Positions 7,598 to 16,960 are shown, counted from the first letter of the stretch. The stretch is DNA of 23,343 bases from Shinella sp. (GCA_003248775.1 QFQX01000061.1:1-23343); one strand, 5' to 3'. The notes: a model not told the origin generated them from the letters alone. Translations and numbers: made by a program.

Positions 7598-8148
7598 TTT
7601 ACTCTCCTACTCCACAATGGTTGTTCAGCACTCCCGGCAACTGTTTGCCGTTGCTCGGATGACTGGAACCTACACATCAGCCCATTGCCATCGGCTTAAG
7701 AAAGACGGTTACCAACTCCTGAAAGCCCAAATGCCCGGGACTTGGTAAACGGTTGGAAGCACCGAAATTCTGCATTTTATCGATCAGGGCGCGCACGCCG
7801 GAAAATCGATGATAAAACAGCCATTTGCATCGTCTTCACGAAAGACGTTCACGACTGGACGGCGCGGCTGTGATCGTCGCCGTCTTGTTCTTCGCAGGAC
7901 AAGTTGGGGATGTGTGACCAATTTTGGTACGAGCCTCGGTCGATACTTGGTCGCCGATACGGTTTTCGAGAAGGACAGGAGAGCGGCGAGATTGCGTTCA
8001 AGCGTGTGATGTGCGCATCCGGGATCGTTGCCGGCTCGCTCGGTTGGTGTCGTTCACACAGAAATGCCCGGGCTTAACCGTCCGTTCACCAATCCGTTCC
8101 ATCCTGCGTCAGGATCCACGTATTGAAAGCTTCGGAAGGCTGGCACGC
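7598..8148. other. 551-base divergent intergenic region between pilA and the plus-strand pilus genes
   Basis: No convincing gene is present; the short open frames here have no RBS and no recognisable product. It must hold the divergent promoters of pilA (minus) and the secretin-N-domain gene (plus). Visible structure includes the pilA leader hairpin at 7635-7650, the separated inverted TTTTATC (7775-7781) and GATAAAA (7811-7817), and a CtrA-like element at 8074-8088. I could not settle on sigma-70 boxes for either direction. Confidence 0.6.
8074..8088 (+). promoter_or_regulatory. Candidate CtrA-type binding site
   Basis: The sequence TTAA-CCGTCCG-TTCA matches the alphaproteobacterial CtrA consensus TTAA-N7-TTAA with one mismatch, about 60 bases upstream of the 8149 start. 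CtrA is known to control pilA in Caulobacter. One mismatch in an 8-base motif can arise by chance, so this is a weak call. Confidence 0.28.
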
Positions 8149-8562
8149 ATGTTGTCCTGCAGCGGTCTCAAAATTCTTGCTGTCACCGGCGTGCTCGCGT
8201 TCAGTGCGGCGCTGCCGTTTTCCGCTATGGCGGAGGACGGTGCCGGTATCCTGCGTGTCTATATGAATAACGCACGCGTACTGAAGCTTGATCGCCCTGT
8301 AAGCAAAGTGATCGTCGGTAATTCCGATGTTGCCGACGCGACCGTCGCCGACGCAAAGACCATTGTCCTGACCGGGCGTGCCTTCGGCTCGACGAATCTC
8401 GTCCTTCTCGATGCCGACGGCAATGCAATCGTCGACGAACGTATTCTGGTATCGATCGACGAGGGCAATACGGTACGCGTGTTCAAGGCGACCAGCCGCA
8501 CCGTGCTGTCCTGCACACCGAATTGCGAGGAGCATGTCGCGACCGGCAACAGCTCGAAATAA
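8149..8562 (+). CDS. Exported pilus-assembly protein with a secretin-type N-domain
   Basis: A 137-residue protein with a signal peptide (hydrophobic core about 7-26, cleavage after AMA at residue 28). The rest resembles the T2SS/T3SS pilus N-terminal domain and can be aligned by eye with residues ~66-135 of CpaC in this same window: LKLDRPVSKVIVGNSDVADA against LKLGLNKALVVDLPQDAHDI, and GRAFGSTNLVLLDADG against GKAVGQTNIFIFGANG. There is no BON or secretin barrel domain, so it is a stand-alone periplasmic domain. A C-terminal pair Cys122/Cys126 (SCTPNC) is probably a disulphide. I chose the ATG at 8149 for the GGAAGG upstream and the signal peptide; a longer in-frame start adds an arginine-rich non-signal stretch. 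It is likely an accessory of the adjacent Tad machine. Confidence 0.82.
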   Translation: MLSCSGLKILAVTGVLAFSAALPFSAMAEDGAGILRVYMNNARVLKLDRPVSKVIVGNSDVADATVADAKTIVLTGRAFGSTNLVLLDADGNAIVDERILVSIDEGNTVRVFKATSRTVLSCTPNCEEHVATGNSSK

Positions 8563-8679
8563 TCGCGCGAAGTGAGGCTTTTTGCCGCCCCAGATCGGGA
8601 AAAACGTAAAGAAACCGGAAACGGAATTTCAATACTTCGCCTCTAGTGTCTCGACAAAACCGCATTTCGGTCACAGGCG

Positions 8680-9309
8680 ATGAACCCAATCACTCATCCG
8701 GACGAAGCAAGAAGCCGCAAGAAGAGGTTTCGCCTCTCCTTATGGCGCAGGCTGGCCCGTTCCCGGGATGGTGCCGCCGCAATCGAATTTGCGATTCTCG
8801 CCATTCCCTATTTTCTTATCATATTTGCGACCCTCGAAACCTTCGTTGCCTATACGGCCGAACAGATCGTATCGAACGCCGTCAACGTCATGGCGCGCGA
8901 AGTCCGGACGGGTAACATCACCTATAATCTGGGTCGCTCGACGGACAAGACGATGGAAGAGTTCCGCGTCTTGTTCTGTGACCAGATTTCCGTGGTAATC
9001 GCCTGTTCGGCGACAGAGGCCTCAACGCCGCAGAAGCTCTATCTCGATCTTGAGACGCTGCCCACTTTCGCGGCTGTCGCCGATAAGGTGGGGGTTCCAC
9101 GGGTCAATGGCGGATTTTCGGATCTCGATACGTCCGCTTTCCATTTTTCCCCCGGCGGGCCAGATACGATCAATCTGCTGCGCGCCTATTACCGATGGGA
9201 TGTGACCCTGGATCTGCTCCGGTCCATCAGCAATATCCGCCCCGATAGCCAGACCAATCAGGTTCTGCTTATTGCCACCACGGCCTTCCGCAACGAGAAA
9301 TATCCGTGA
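8680..9309 (+). CDS. TadE/TadG-family pseudopilin-like pilus assembly protein
   Basis: A 209-residue protein with a basic cytoplasmic N-terminus (about 1-29), then the pseudopilin motif DGAAAIEFAILA. Gly31 precedes AAAIEF, giving Glu at position +5 as in prepilin-like substrates of CpaA, and one membrane helix covers about 32-60. The remaining ~150 residues would be periplasmic. TadE and TadF/G are minor pseudopilins needed for Flp pilus assembly. The RBS is weak (CACAGGCG before ATG). The gene follows the secretin-N-domain gene after 117 bases and overlaps the next frame only if that uses its upstream GTG. Whether it is TadE or TadF by strict nomenclature cannot be decided here. Confidence 0.85.
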   Translation: MNPITHPDEARSRKKRFRLSLWRRLARSRDGAAAIEFAILAIPYFLIIFATLETFVAYTAEQIVSNAVNVMAREVRTGNITYNLGRSTDKTMEEFRVLFCDQISVVIACSATEASTPQKLYLDLETLPTFAAVADKVGVPRVNGGFSDLDTSAFHFSPGGPDTINLLRAYYRWDVTLDLLRSISNIRPDSQTNQVLLIATTAFRNEKYP

Positions 9310-9368
9310 CGCGCTCCAATAGGGAATTGAGCAGAAGAGGTACGCCCCTCGGACGGCACGGAGTTTTC

Positions 9369-9926
9369 ATGCGCACCTCTGCGCTGTTGCGGCGTTTCCT
9401 GTCGGATCGCCAGGGCATCGGCGGGGTCGAGTTCGCGCTTCTGGCGCCGATGCTGATCGTCATCTACCTCTGCGCTTTCGAACTGATGATTGGCTTCACG
9501 GTGGCCAAGAAGGCCACCGCGGCGTCGAGCACGATCGCGGATCTCGTCAGCCGTGAGGACAAGGTTACGAAGAGCGTTCTTAAGGGTATGGTGGACGTTG
9601 CGGACGCCATCTTCGTTCCCTATTCCGTCAACAATCTCTCCCTGAAGATCACCGGGGTGAAGGTCGATGCCGACAAACAGGCCACCGTGGCGTGGTCCTG
9701 GTCGAATACGGGCGCGGCACCCTATATGGTAGGCGCTGCCGTCAAGGTTCCCGACGATATGCTGATTGCCGGCACCTTCCTTGTCCATTCGGAACTCAGC
9801 GTTGGACACGAGCTTCTGCTGTATCTGCCCGCCCTTTCGGGCCAGGACATCAAGAACATCACCATCCCGCGGGAGTTCTTCTTTCGTCAGCGCATCAACA
9901 AGGACATCACTTGCAGCGACTGCTGA
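9369..9926 (+). CDS. TadE/TadG-family pseudopilin-like pilus assembly protein (second copy)
   Basis: A 185-residue protein from the ATG at 9369, which has CGGAG upstream. A GTG at 9306 overlapping the previous stop (GTGA) would add 21 residues and cannot be excluded. Short basic N-terminus, then DRQGIGGVEFALLAP: Gly16 followed by IGGVEF places Glu at +5, the pseudopilin pattern cut by CpaA. One membrane helix spans about 18-45, then a periplasmic domain ends in TCSDC, a CxxC at the extreme C-terminus. It pairs with the preceding gene as a TadE/TadF-like couple; both probably form part of the pilus base or tip. Confidence 0.85.
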   Translation: MRTSALLRRFLSDRQGIGGVEFALLAPMLIVIYLCAFELMIGFTVAKKATAASSTIADLVSREDKVTKSVLKGMVDVADAIFVPYSVNNLSLKITGVKVDADKQATVAWSWSNTGAAPYMVGAAVKVPDDMLIAGTFLVHSELSVGHELLLYLPALSGQDIKNITIPREFFFRQRINKDITCSDC

Positions 9927-9962
9927 TGTGTTCTTGGGCTGACTGATTGTTGCTGAAGGGTG

Positions 9963-9989
9963 AACGGGTGCGGGATTTCCCGCCCGTTT
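9963..9989 (+). terminator. GC-rich hairpin after the plus-strand pilus genes
   Basis: Arms AACGG(GT)GCGGG (9963-9974) and CCCGCCCGTT (9979-9988) pair over 10 bp with a two-base bulge and a 4-base loop, then only TTTG. It lies between the last pilus gene and deoB and so may separate the two units. The short T-run makes strong intrinsic termination uncertain. Confidence 0.45.
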
Positions 9990-10082
9990 GCCAAGTCTTC
10001 AACATGACGCTAAACATCGGGACAAATAGACGCGGGAATGAAATGGCCATGACGGCCAGCGGACCTGCGGTTCGGGTGGATC

Positions 10083-11299
<1,217 letters not shown>

Positions 11300-11303
<4 letters not shown>

Positions 11304-12268
11304 CATCTCATCTCAGGAAGGCCGAACTGCACTGCCACGTCGAAGGTGCAGCCCCGCCAGCGTTGACGCTTGCCCAGGCCGAAAAATACGGCATCGATTC
11401 CACCAGATTCGTTCGTGACGGGGTCTATCTCTGGCAGGATTTTACCAGTTTCATCGATTGCTATGATTTTGTGGCTTCCGTCTTCCGTTCTGCGGAAGAC
11501 TATGCCGCTCTTGCCGAGGCCTATCTCACCGAACTGGCCGCCGCCAACACGATCTATAGCGAGCTGTTCATTTCTCCTGACCATGGTGAGGCTGTCGGCC
11601 TTTCCCCCGATGACTATATCGGCGGTCTGGCGGCAGGTATCGTGGCTGCGCGGGAAAAGACCGGTATCGAATGCCGCATGATCATCATCGGCGAACGCCA
11701 TCTCGGACCGGAAAACGTGCTGCGCCGGGCCGAATGGGCGGCGAAGTTCGAGCATCCCCTGGTCACCGGCTTCAACATGGCCGGAGAAGAGCGGATGAAC
11801 CGCGTGGCCGATTATGCCCGCGCCTTCGATGTCGTGCGCGAAGCAGGCCTCGGCATCACCATTCACGCCGGCGAACTGTGCGGCGCCTTCTCCGTCGCCG
11901 ATGCGCTCGACCTCGTGCGACCGAGCCGTATCGGCCATGGCGTGCGCGCGATCGAGGATCCCGATCTGGTCAAGCGGCTCGCCGATCTCGGAACCGTGCT
12001 GGAGGTCTGCCCGGGTTCCAACATCTCGCTGAAGGTCTTTCCCGATTATGAAAGCCATCCGCTGCGCCGCTTCGTCGAAGCTGGTGTGCGGGTAACGCTG
12101 AACTCCGACGACCCGCCCTTCTTCCATACCTCGCTTGCGCAGGAATACGAGACGGCGTCGAAGGTGTTCGGCTTCTCGGATGCCGAGATCAATGTCATGA
12201 CGCGCACCGCAATCGAGGCGGCCTTCGTCGACGAGGTGACGCGAAAGTCGCTGCTGGCGAAGTTATAG
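11300..12268 (+). CDS. add: Adenosine deaminase
   Basis: A 322-residue zinc enzyme converting adenosine and deoxyadenosine to inosine and deoxyinosine, which then feed PunA. Metal and catalytic residues are all visible: H11 and H13 in ELHCHVEG, H189 and E192 in IHAGE, H213 in IGHGVRA, D270 and D271 in NSDDPPFF. I place the start at the TTG at 11300, whose TTGA overlaps the deoB stop and which has GGAG about 8 bases upstream. No ATG is available near the true N-terminus, and the longer frame from 11138 is only deoB read out of frame. Translational coupling to deoB is likely. Confidence 0.95.
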
Positions 12269-12302
12269 GCCGTCGATTGGGGATGATTACACAAATTTGC
12301 GC

Positions 12303-12316
12303 CCCGCTCTTGCGGG
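12303..12316 (+). terminator. Short GC hairpin in the add-upp gap
   Basis: CCCGC (12303-12307) and GCGGG (12312-12316) with a TCTT loop; flanking GCGC can extend the stem with bulges. There is no T-run. It could attenuate deoB-add transcription before upp, but the evidence is thin. Confidence 0.25.
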
Positions 12317-12375
12317 CCGGCGCGCGAATGTGGAAGAACAATTTCACCCACAAAGAATAGAAGAAGGTTATCCCC

Positions 12376-13005
12376 ATGCACGGCGTCACAGTCATCGGTC
12401 ATCCGCTCGTACAGCACAAGCTCACGATCATGCGCCGCAAGGAGACTTCGACGTCGAGCTTCCGCCGGCTGCTCCGGGAAATCTCGACGCTTCTCTGCTA
12501 CGAGGTCACCCGCGATCTCGAACTCACCATGGAGACGATCGAAACGCCGATGACGGAGATGCAGTCGCCGGTGCTGGAAGGCAAGAAGCTGGTCTTCGCC
12601 TCCATCCTGCGCGCTGGAAATGGCCTTCTCGAAGGAATGCTGGAACTGGTGCCGGCCGCCCGCGTCTCCCATATCGGGGTCTACCGTGACCACGATACGC
12701 TGCAGCCGGTCGAATATTACTTCAAGGCGCCGGATGCGCTGGACGAACGTCTCATCATCGTCGTCGATCCGATGCTCGCCACCGGCAATTCCTCGATTGC
12801 CGCCATCGACAAGCTGAAGGAGCGTGGCGCGAAGAACATCCGCTTCGTTTGCCTTCTCGCGGCCCCTGAAGGCATCAAGCACTTCCGCGAAGCCCATCCG
12901 GATGTCCCGGTCTTCACGGCTGCCATCGACAGCCACCTGAATGAGAAGGGCTATATCGTGCCCGGCCTCGGCGATGCCGGCGACCGCATGTACGGCACGA
13001 AATGA
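12376..13005 (+). CDS. upp: Uracil phosphoribosyltransferase
   Basis: A 209-residue cytoplasmic enzyme making UMP from uracil and PRPP, here salvaging the uracil released from uridine and deoxyuridine. The PRPP-binding loop VVDPMLATGNS is at 129-139 and the uracil-binding C-terminus YIVPGLGDAGDRMYGTK at 193-209. ILRAGNGLLEGM (77-88) matches the family. Standard length. AAGG precedes the ATG. It follows add after 107 bases and ends at a very strong hairpin, so it is the last gene of this plus-strand unit, or has its own promoter in the gap. Confidence 0.97.
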   Translation: MHGVTVIGHPLVQHKLTIMRRKETSTSSFRRLLREISTLLCYEVTRDLELTMETIETPMTEMQSPVLEGKKLVFASILRAGNGLLEGMLELVPAARVSHIGVYRDHDTLQPVEYYFKAPDALDERLIIVVDPMLATGNSSIAAIDKLKERGAKNIRFVCLLAAPEGIKHFREAHPDVPVFTAAIDSHLNEKGYIVPGLGDAGDRMYGTK

Positions 13006-13026
13006 AATCTTAACCACCGGAACAGG

Positions 13027-13066
13027 AAAGCAGCCCGCAAACAGCCTTTGCGGGCTGCTTTCCGTT
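13027..13066 (+). terminator. Strong intrinsic terminator after upp
   Basis: A perfect 15-bp stem: AAAGCAGCCCGCAAA (13027-13041) with TTTGCGGGCTGCTTT (13047-13061) and a 5-base loop, then CCGTTTG. It starts 22 bases after the upp stop. The stem itself ends in TTT, giving a short U-run. Confidence 0.85.
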
Positions 13067-13133
13067 TGCGGTTAGCAGCTTTTCAGCCTCCGCGTGCTAC
13101 TGAGGCTACTCTTCGTCATGTCGGGGATTGCCC

Positions 13134-13649
13134 ATGCTGGTACGCACGCTTGTCTTCGTTTCCGTGGCAGTCGTTCTTGCAACGCAGGTGCCGCGCTTTA
13201 TCGAGAAGGATGCAGAAGAGGTGCCGGCAACGATGCCTGCTGCCGAAGTTGCTGCAGCGACCCCGGTCAGCCTTCCGAGCGGCGTCGCCCTGCTGAAGGC
13301 CGATGGACGCGGTCACTACATCGGCAGTTTCAAGATGAACGGCAAGCCGGTCGAAGGCCTCGTCGACACCGGGGCCTCGCTTGTCGCGATCAACGAAGCA
13401 ACCGCCCGGCGGCTCGGCATCAGCATTGCCGGGCTCGATTTCAAGTATCCGATTTCCACCGCCAATGGCAAAACGGATGCCGCAAGGGTTATCCTGCAAA
13501 GGGTAGAGATCGGCACGGTCAGGGTCGAGAAGGTCGAGACCTTCGTGCTGCGTGACAAAGCGCTGTCCAACACGCTGGTCGGCATGAGCTTCCTGAAACG
13601 CCTCAGCGCCTATGCCGCCGAAGGCGACACAATGAGACTTACCCGCTGA
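13134..13649 (+). CDS. Membrane-anchored retropepsin-like aspartic protease (TIGR02281-type)
   Basis: A 171-residue protein. One N-terminal hydrophobic segment (about 3-19) is followed by a low-complexity Ala/Pro/Glu linker (about 27-50) and a single retropepsin-like domain. The active-site motif is GLVDTGASLVAI with catalytic Asp78, followed by a VGMSFLKRL motif (149-157) of the clan AA family. As with retroviral proteases, a single domain implies action as a dimer. The substrate is unknown; the anchor places the catalytic domain in the periplasm. The start is the ATG at 13134 with GGGGA before it; a TTG two codons upstream is possible. It has no evident link to nucleoside salvage and runs convergently into deoA with a 15-base gap. 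Confidence 0.83.
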   Translation: MLVRTLVFVSVAVVLATQVPRFIEKDAEEVPATMPAAEVAAATPVSLPSGVALLKADGRGHYIGSFKMNGKPVEGLVDTGASLVAINEATARRLGISIAGLDFKYPISTANGKTDAARVILQRVEIGTVRVEKVETFVLRDKALSNTLVGMSFLKRLSAYAAEGDTMRLTR

Positions 13650-13664
13650 AACAGGGTGTTGAAA

Positions 13665-14975
13665 TCAGGTGATCCGCTTGCCGATGGCTGGATCAATGAC
13701 GGGCGCCACCGCGCCGACCGTGTAGCTTGCTGCCACCATTTCCGCAGCCTGACGCCCACTCGCTTCGTCATTTGCATGCACCAAGGCGATGACGTCGCCC
13801 TTCGAGACAGCTGTTCCGAGCGGCAGGAAGCCGGTGAGTCCCACCTTGTGGTCGATCGCATCGCTCGGACGCTGCCGTCCGCCGCCGAGCGCCACGACGC
13901 AGAGACCGAGGCCGCGCGTGTCGCAGGCCGAAAGCCAGCCGTCGGAGGTCGCGAGAACAGGTATCTGCACCGGAGCCTTGGGTAGGTACTTTTCCGCATG
14001 CTCCATGAAGTCTGCGGGACCGCCCAGCGCATGCGCCATCCGTCCGAAATAGTCCGCCGCTTTTCCAGAGGAGAGCGCGTCGCGGCAACGGGTGAGGGCG
14101 GTGTCGATATCAGCCGCAACGCCGGCATTGACCAGCATTTCGGCGGAAAGCGCCAGCGTCACTTCTTCAAGCCGCGTGCCGCTCTTTTCGCCCTTGAGGA
14201 ACTCGACGGCATTCTGCACCTCGACCGCATTGCCGGCGCAGTCGGCCAGCGGCTGGTTCATGTCGGTGAGCAGCGCCGTGGTCTTCACGCCGGCTCCGTT
14301 CGCCACCGTCACCAGCGAGCGCGCCAGCGCTTCCGCGTCCTGAGGATTGCTCATGAAGGCGCCGTTGCCGGTCTTGACGTCGAGCACCAGACTTTCGAGG
14401 CCGGCTGCAAGCTTCTTGGAAAGGATCGAGGCGGTAATCAGCGGAATGGATTCCACTGTCGCGGTGACGTCGCGGATCGCATAGAGCCGCTTGTCGGCGG
14501 GGGCGAGGTCGCCCGTCTGGCCGATGATCGCGCAGCCTGCCGTGTCCACCGTCCGGCGGAACGTCTCCGGCGAAGGCATGACGTCATAGCCCGGAATGGA
14601 TTGCAGCTTGTCCAGCGTGCCGCCGGTGTGACCAAGTCCCCGGCCGGAGATCATCGGCACCGCCAGCCCGCAGGCGGCAACGATGGGGGCCAGCATCAGC
14701 GATACGTTGTCGCCCACACCGCCGGTGGAATGCTTGTCGGCAATCGGCTTGCCTACGCCCTGCCAGGAAAGCACTTCGCCGGAATCGCGCATGGCAAGCG
14801 TCAGCGCCACGATCTCTTCCGGCGTCATGCCGCGGAAAAAGACGGCCATGGCGAAGGCGGCGACCTGACCTTCGGAGATCGTCTCCCTGCTCAATCCTTC
14901 GATGAAGCCGGCGATTTCCTCAGGCGTCAATGTGCCGCCGTCGCGTTTCTTGCGGATGATTTCCTGTGGCAGCAT
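13665..14975 (-). CDS. deoA: Thymidine phosphorylase
   Basis: A 436-residue enzyme cleaving thymidine or deoxyuridine with phosphate to the base and deoxyribose-1-phosphate. The family signature SGRGLGHTGGTLDKL is at 110-124 and the phosphate-binding KHSTGGVGDN at 81-90. N-terminal helical domain about 1-65, then the alpha/beta domain, with a C-terminal pyrimidine phosphorylase domain. Full length. It is the last gene of the minus-strand nucleoside cluster, 17 bases after deoC. Family relatives include pyrimidine-nucleoside phosphorylase; the ~436-residue E. coli-like form and the deoC neighbour favour thymidine phosphorylase. Confidence 0.96.
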   Translation of the reverse strand: MLPQEIIRKKRDGGTLTPEEIAGFIEGLSRETISEGQVAAFAMAVFFRGMTPEEIVALTLAMRDSGEVLSWQGVGKPIADKHSTGGVGDNVSLMLAPIVAACGLAVPMISGRGLGHTGGTLDKLQSIPGYDVMPSPETFRRTVDTAGCAIIGQTGDLAPADKRLYAIRDVTATVESIPLITASILSKKLAAGLESLVLDVKTGNGAFMSNPQDAEALARSLVTVANGAGVKTTALLTDMNQPLADCAGNAVEVQNAVEFLKGEKSGTRLEEVTLALSAEMLVNAGVAADIDTALTRCRDALSSGKAADYFGRMAHALGGPADFMEHAEKYLPKAPVQIPVLATSDGWLSACDTRGLGLCVVALGGGRQRPSDAIDHKVGLTGFLPLGTAVSKGDVIALVHANDEASGRQAAEMVAASYTVGAVAPVIDPAIGKRIT

Positions 14976-14992
14976 GTCAGACGATCCGGGCT

Positions 14993-15766
14993 TCAGTAAT
15001 CGGAGGCGCCGGCGCTCGCGCGCACGCCGCCAAGAACGGAGAGAATGTCATCGAGCAGACCCGAGGCCCCGAAGCGGAAGGTCGACGGCATCACCCAGTC
15101 CTCGCCCATGATGGTATCGGCGAGCCGCAGATAAAGGGCTGCATCCGCGACGGTCGAAATGCCGCCGGCCGGCTTGAAGCCCACCTTCTTGCGGCTGTCG
15201 CGGATCGCCTGCAGCATGGTGTCGGCCGCCTCAAGCGTCGCATTGACGGCGACCTTGCCGGTGGAGGTCTTGATGAAATCCGCACCGGCTTCGATCGCCA
15301 GTTCCGAGGCGCGGCGAACCAGCGCCATGTCCTTGATTTCGCCTGTCTCGAGGATGGTCTTCAGCGTGATGGTCGGGCCACAGGCAGCCTTGACGCTCGC
15401 CACCAGATCGCTGACGGCCTGTTCGTCGCCGGAAATCAGCGCCCGGTAGGGAATGACCACGTCGATTTCGTCGGCCCCGTCGGCGATTGCCTCGCGGGTT
15501 TCGGCAACCACGTCTTCGGTCTTCATCTCACCGGAAGGAAAGTTGACGACGGTTGCGATCCGAACGGGGGTGTCACCGTTCAGCAATGCGCGGGCCTGGG
15601 GCACGAAGCGCGGCCAGATGCAGATCGCGGCCGTATGGCCGTAAGGGGTCAGCGCCCGCTCACACAGCGCCTCGATGGCGGCCGGGGTGCAATCGTCCTT
15701 CAGGTTGGTCAGGTCAAGCAGCGACAAGGCCCGGGCGGCTGTCGCCCGCAGTTCATGGGTGTCCAT
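14993..15766 (-). CDS. deoC: Deoxyribose-phosphate aldolase
   Basis: A 257-residue class I aldolase splitting deoxyribose-5-phosphate into glyceraldehyde-3-phosphate and acetaldehyde. Catalytic residues are in place: Schiff-base Lys166 in FIKTSTGK, Lys198 in GFKPAGG, and Asp102 in DEIDVVIP. The chain ends in Tyr257, matching the C-terminal Tyr of the E. coli enzyme that helps proton transfer. I chose the ATG at 15766, with GGAGGGA just upstream; a TTG at 15787 is in frame but less likely. The start lies 14 bases inside the end of punA, so the two are translationally coupled. Confidence 0.96.
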   Translation of the reverse strand: MDTHELRATAARALSLLDLTNLKDDCTPAAIEALCERALTPYGHTAAICIWPRFVPQARALLNGDTPVRIATVVNFPSGEMKTEDVVAETREAIADGADEIDVVIPYRALISGDEQAVSDLVASVKAACGPTITLKTILETGEIKDMALVRRASELAIEAGADFIKTSTGKVAVNATLEAADTMLQAIRDSRKKVGFKPAGGISTVADAALYLRLADTIMGEDWVMPSTFRFGASGLLDDILSVLGGVRASAGASDY

Positions 15767-16568
15767 TGGTTGTCCCTCCGCCGGCAATCATCCTCTTCAG
15801 GATGGCGGCAAGTCGTTTTCCGCCGATCGGAGCCATGTCCTTGGTCTCTTCGTGACTGAGTTCACCACCCGTCATGCCGGCTCCGTAATTGGTAATAACC
15901 GATGCGGCGGCAACGCGCAGCCCAAAAAAGCGCGCAAGGATCACTTCCGGAACGGTGGACATGCCGACGGCGTCGGCGCCGAGAATGCGCGCCATGCGGA
16001 TTTCGGCCGGTGTCTCGAAGCTCGGGCCGGAAAACCACATGTAGACGCCGGAAGAAAGCGGAATGCCTTCTTCTTCCGCCGCGCGACGCATCCCGGCCGA
16101 GAGTTCAGCGTCATAGGCCGACGTCATCCCGACGAAACGCTTGTCGCTGTCCTGACCGATCAGCGGATTGTGGCCGGAGAAGTTGATGTGGTCCGAAATC
16201 AGCATCACTGAGCCCGGCGGCATGTCCTCGCGCAGCGATCCGGCCGAATTTGTGAGAATCAGCGACCGTACGCCAAGCCCCATCAGCACCTGGATCGGCA
16301 GGCGCATGGCGTTGGGGTCGCCGTGTTCGTAGTAGTGAATACGGCCGGCCAGCATGATGACCGGCACGTTGCCGAGTAGGCCTGCCACCACGGCCCCGGC
16401 ATGACCCGAGACTCCGCTCACCGGAAAACCCGGCAGTTCGGTATAGGGAATGCGGATCGGATTGCGGATTTCGTCGACGAGGGAACCGAGACCGGAGCCG
16501 AGCACGATACCGTAGCGTGGCACCAGGCCGTTCAGCCTGTCAACCAGAAGGTCAATGACGTCCCTCAT
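15753..16568 (-). CDS. punA: Purine nucleoside phosphorylase (trimeric PNP family)
   Basis: A 271-residue enzyme for phosphorolysis of (deoxy)inosine and (deoxy)guanosine. Motifs of the low-molecular-mass trimeric PNP family: phosphate loop LGSGLG (23-28), GRIHYYEHG (75-83), TNSAGS (106-111), base-pocket FETPAEI with Glu185, MSTVPEVILA (203-212) and TNYGAG with Asn227. Glu plus Asn in the pocket indicates preference for 6-oxopurines, consistent with Add supplying inosine. The start is the ATG at 16568 overlapping the cdd stop (ATGA); the longer upstream frame is cdd read out of frame. Confidence 0.94.
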   Translation of the reverse strand: MRDVIDLLVDRLNGLVPRYGIVLGSGLGSLVDEIRNPIRIPYTELPGFPVSGVSGHAGAVVAGLLGNVPVIMLAGRIHYYEHGDPNAMRLPIQVLMGLGVRSLILTNSAGSLREDMPPGSVMLISDHINFSGHNPLIGQDSDKRFVGMTSAYDAELSAGMRRAAEEEGIPLSSGVYMWFSGPSFETPAEIRMARILGADAVGMSTVPEVILARFFGLRVAAASVITNYGAGMTGGELSHEETKDMAPIGGKRLAAILKRMIAGGGTTNGHP

Positions 16569-16957
16569 CCGAGGATGTCCGTCTTGAAGCTGAAGGGCAG
16601 GAGTTCCGCAATGGTCACGGTTTTCTGTACGCCGACTTCGTCGCAGAGATAGATCTTCGTGCCGGCATCGGCGAATTCGGAAATCTTCTGCCGGCACCCG
16701 CCGCAAGGCGGGCAGAGCGCCAGCTTTTCCGCGATGACGGCCATCTCGACGATTTTCTTGGCCCCGCCCATGATCATGCAGCCGATCGCCGTCGGTTCGG
16801 CGCACCAGCCCTGCGGGAAGGAAAGGTTCTCGATGTTGGCGCCGGTATAGACCTTGCCGTCATCGGCGCGTATGGCCGCGCCGACGGGGAACTTGGAATA
16901 AGGCGCATGGGCGATTTTCATCGCATCGCGTGCGGCTTCGAAGAGGTCGTGCGACAT
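16565..16957 (-). CDS. cdd: Cytidine deaminase
   Basis: A 130-residue zinc enzyme converting cytidine and deoxycytidine to uridine and deoxyuridine, substrates for DeoA and, via uracil, Upp. Zinc ligands and catalytic Glu are visible: CAE at 52-54 (Cys52, Glu54) and PCGGCRQ with Cys85 and Cys88. Substrate-binding NIEN is at 41-44. Length matches the small tetrameric CDA class. It starts three bases after the upstream permease stop and overlaps punA by four bases, so it is translated as part of the transport-and-salvage operon. Confidence 0.96.
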   Translation of the reverse strand: MSHDLFEAARDAMKIAHAPYSKFPVGAAIRADDGKVYTGANIENLSFPQGWCAEPTAIGCMIMGGAKKIVEMAVIAEKLALCPPCGGCRQKISEFADAGTKIYLCDEVGVQKTVTIAELLPFSFKTDILG

Positions 16958-16960
16958 GGT

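Noticed and set aside
7809..8009. Possible small gene in the pilA divergent gap
   Set aside because: The 66-residue product is Arg-rich without a motif or RBS; codon pattern and context fit non-coding DNA.
13998..14999. Plus-strand frame (333 residues) opposite deoA
   Set aside because: It lies wholly within deoA, has no motif and no RBS, and shows typical GC-rich antisense composition.
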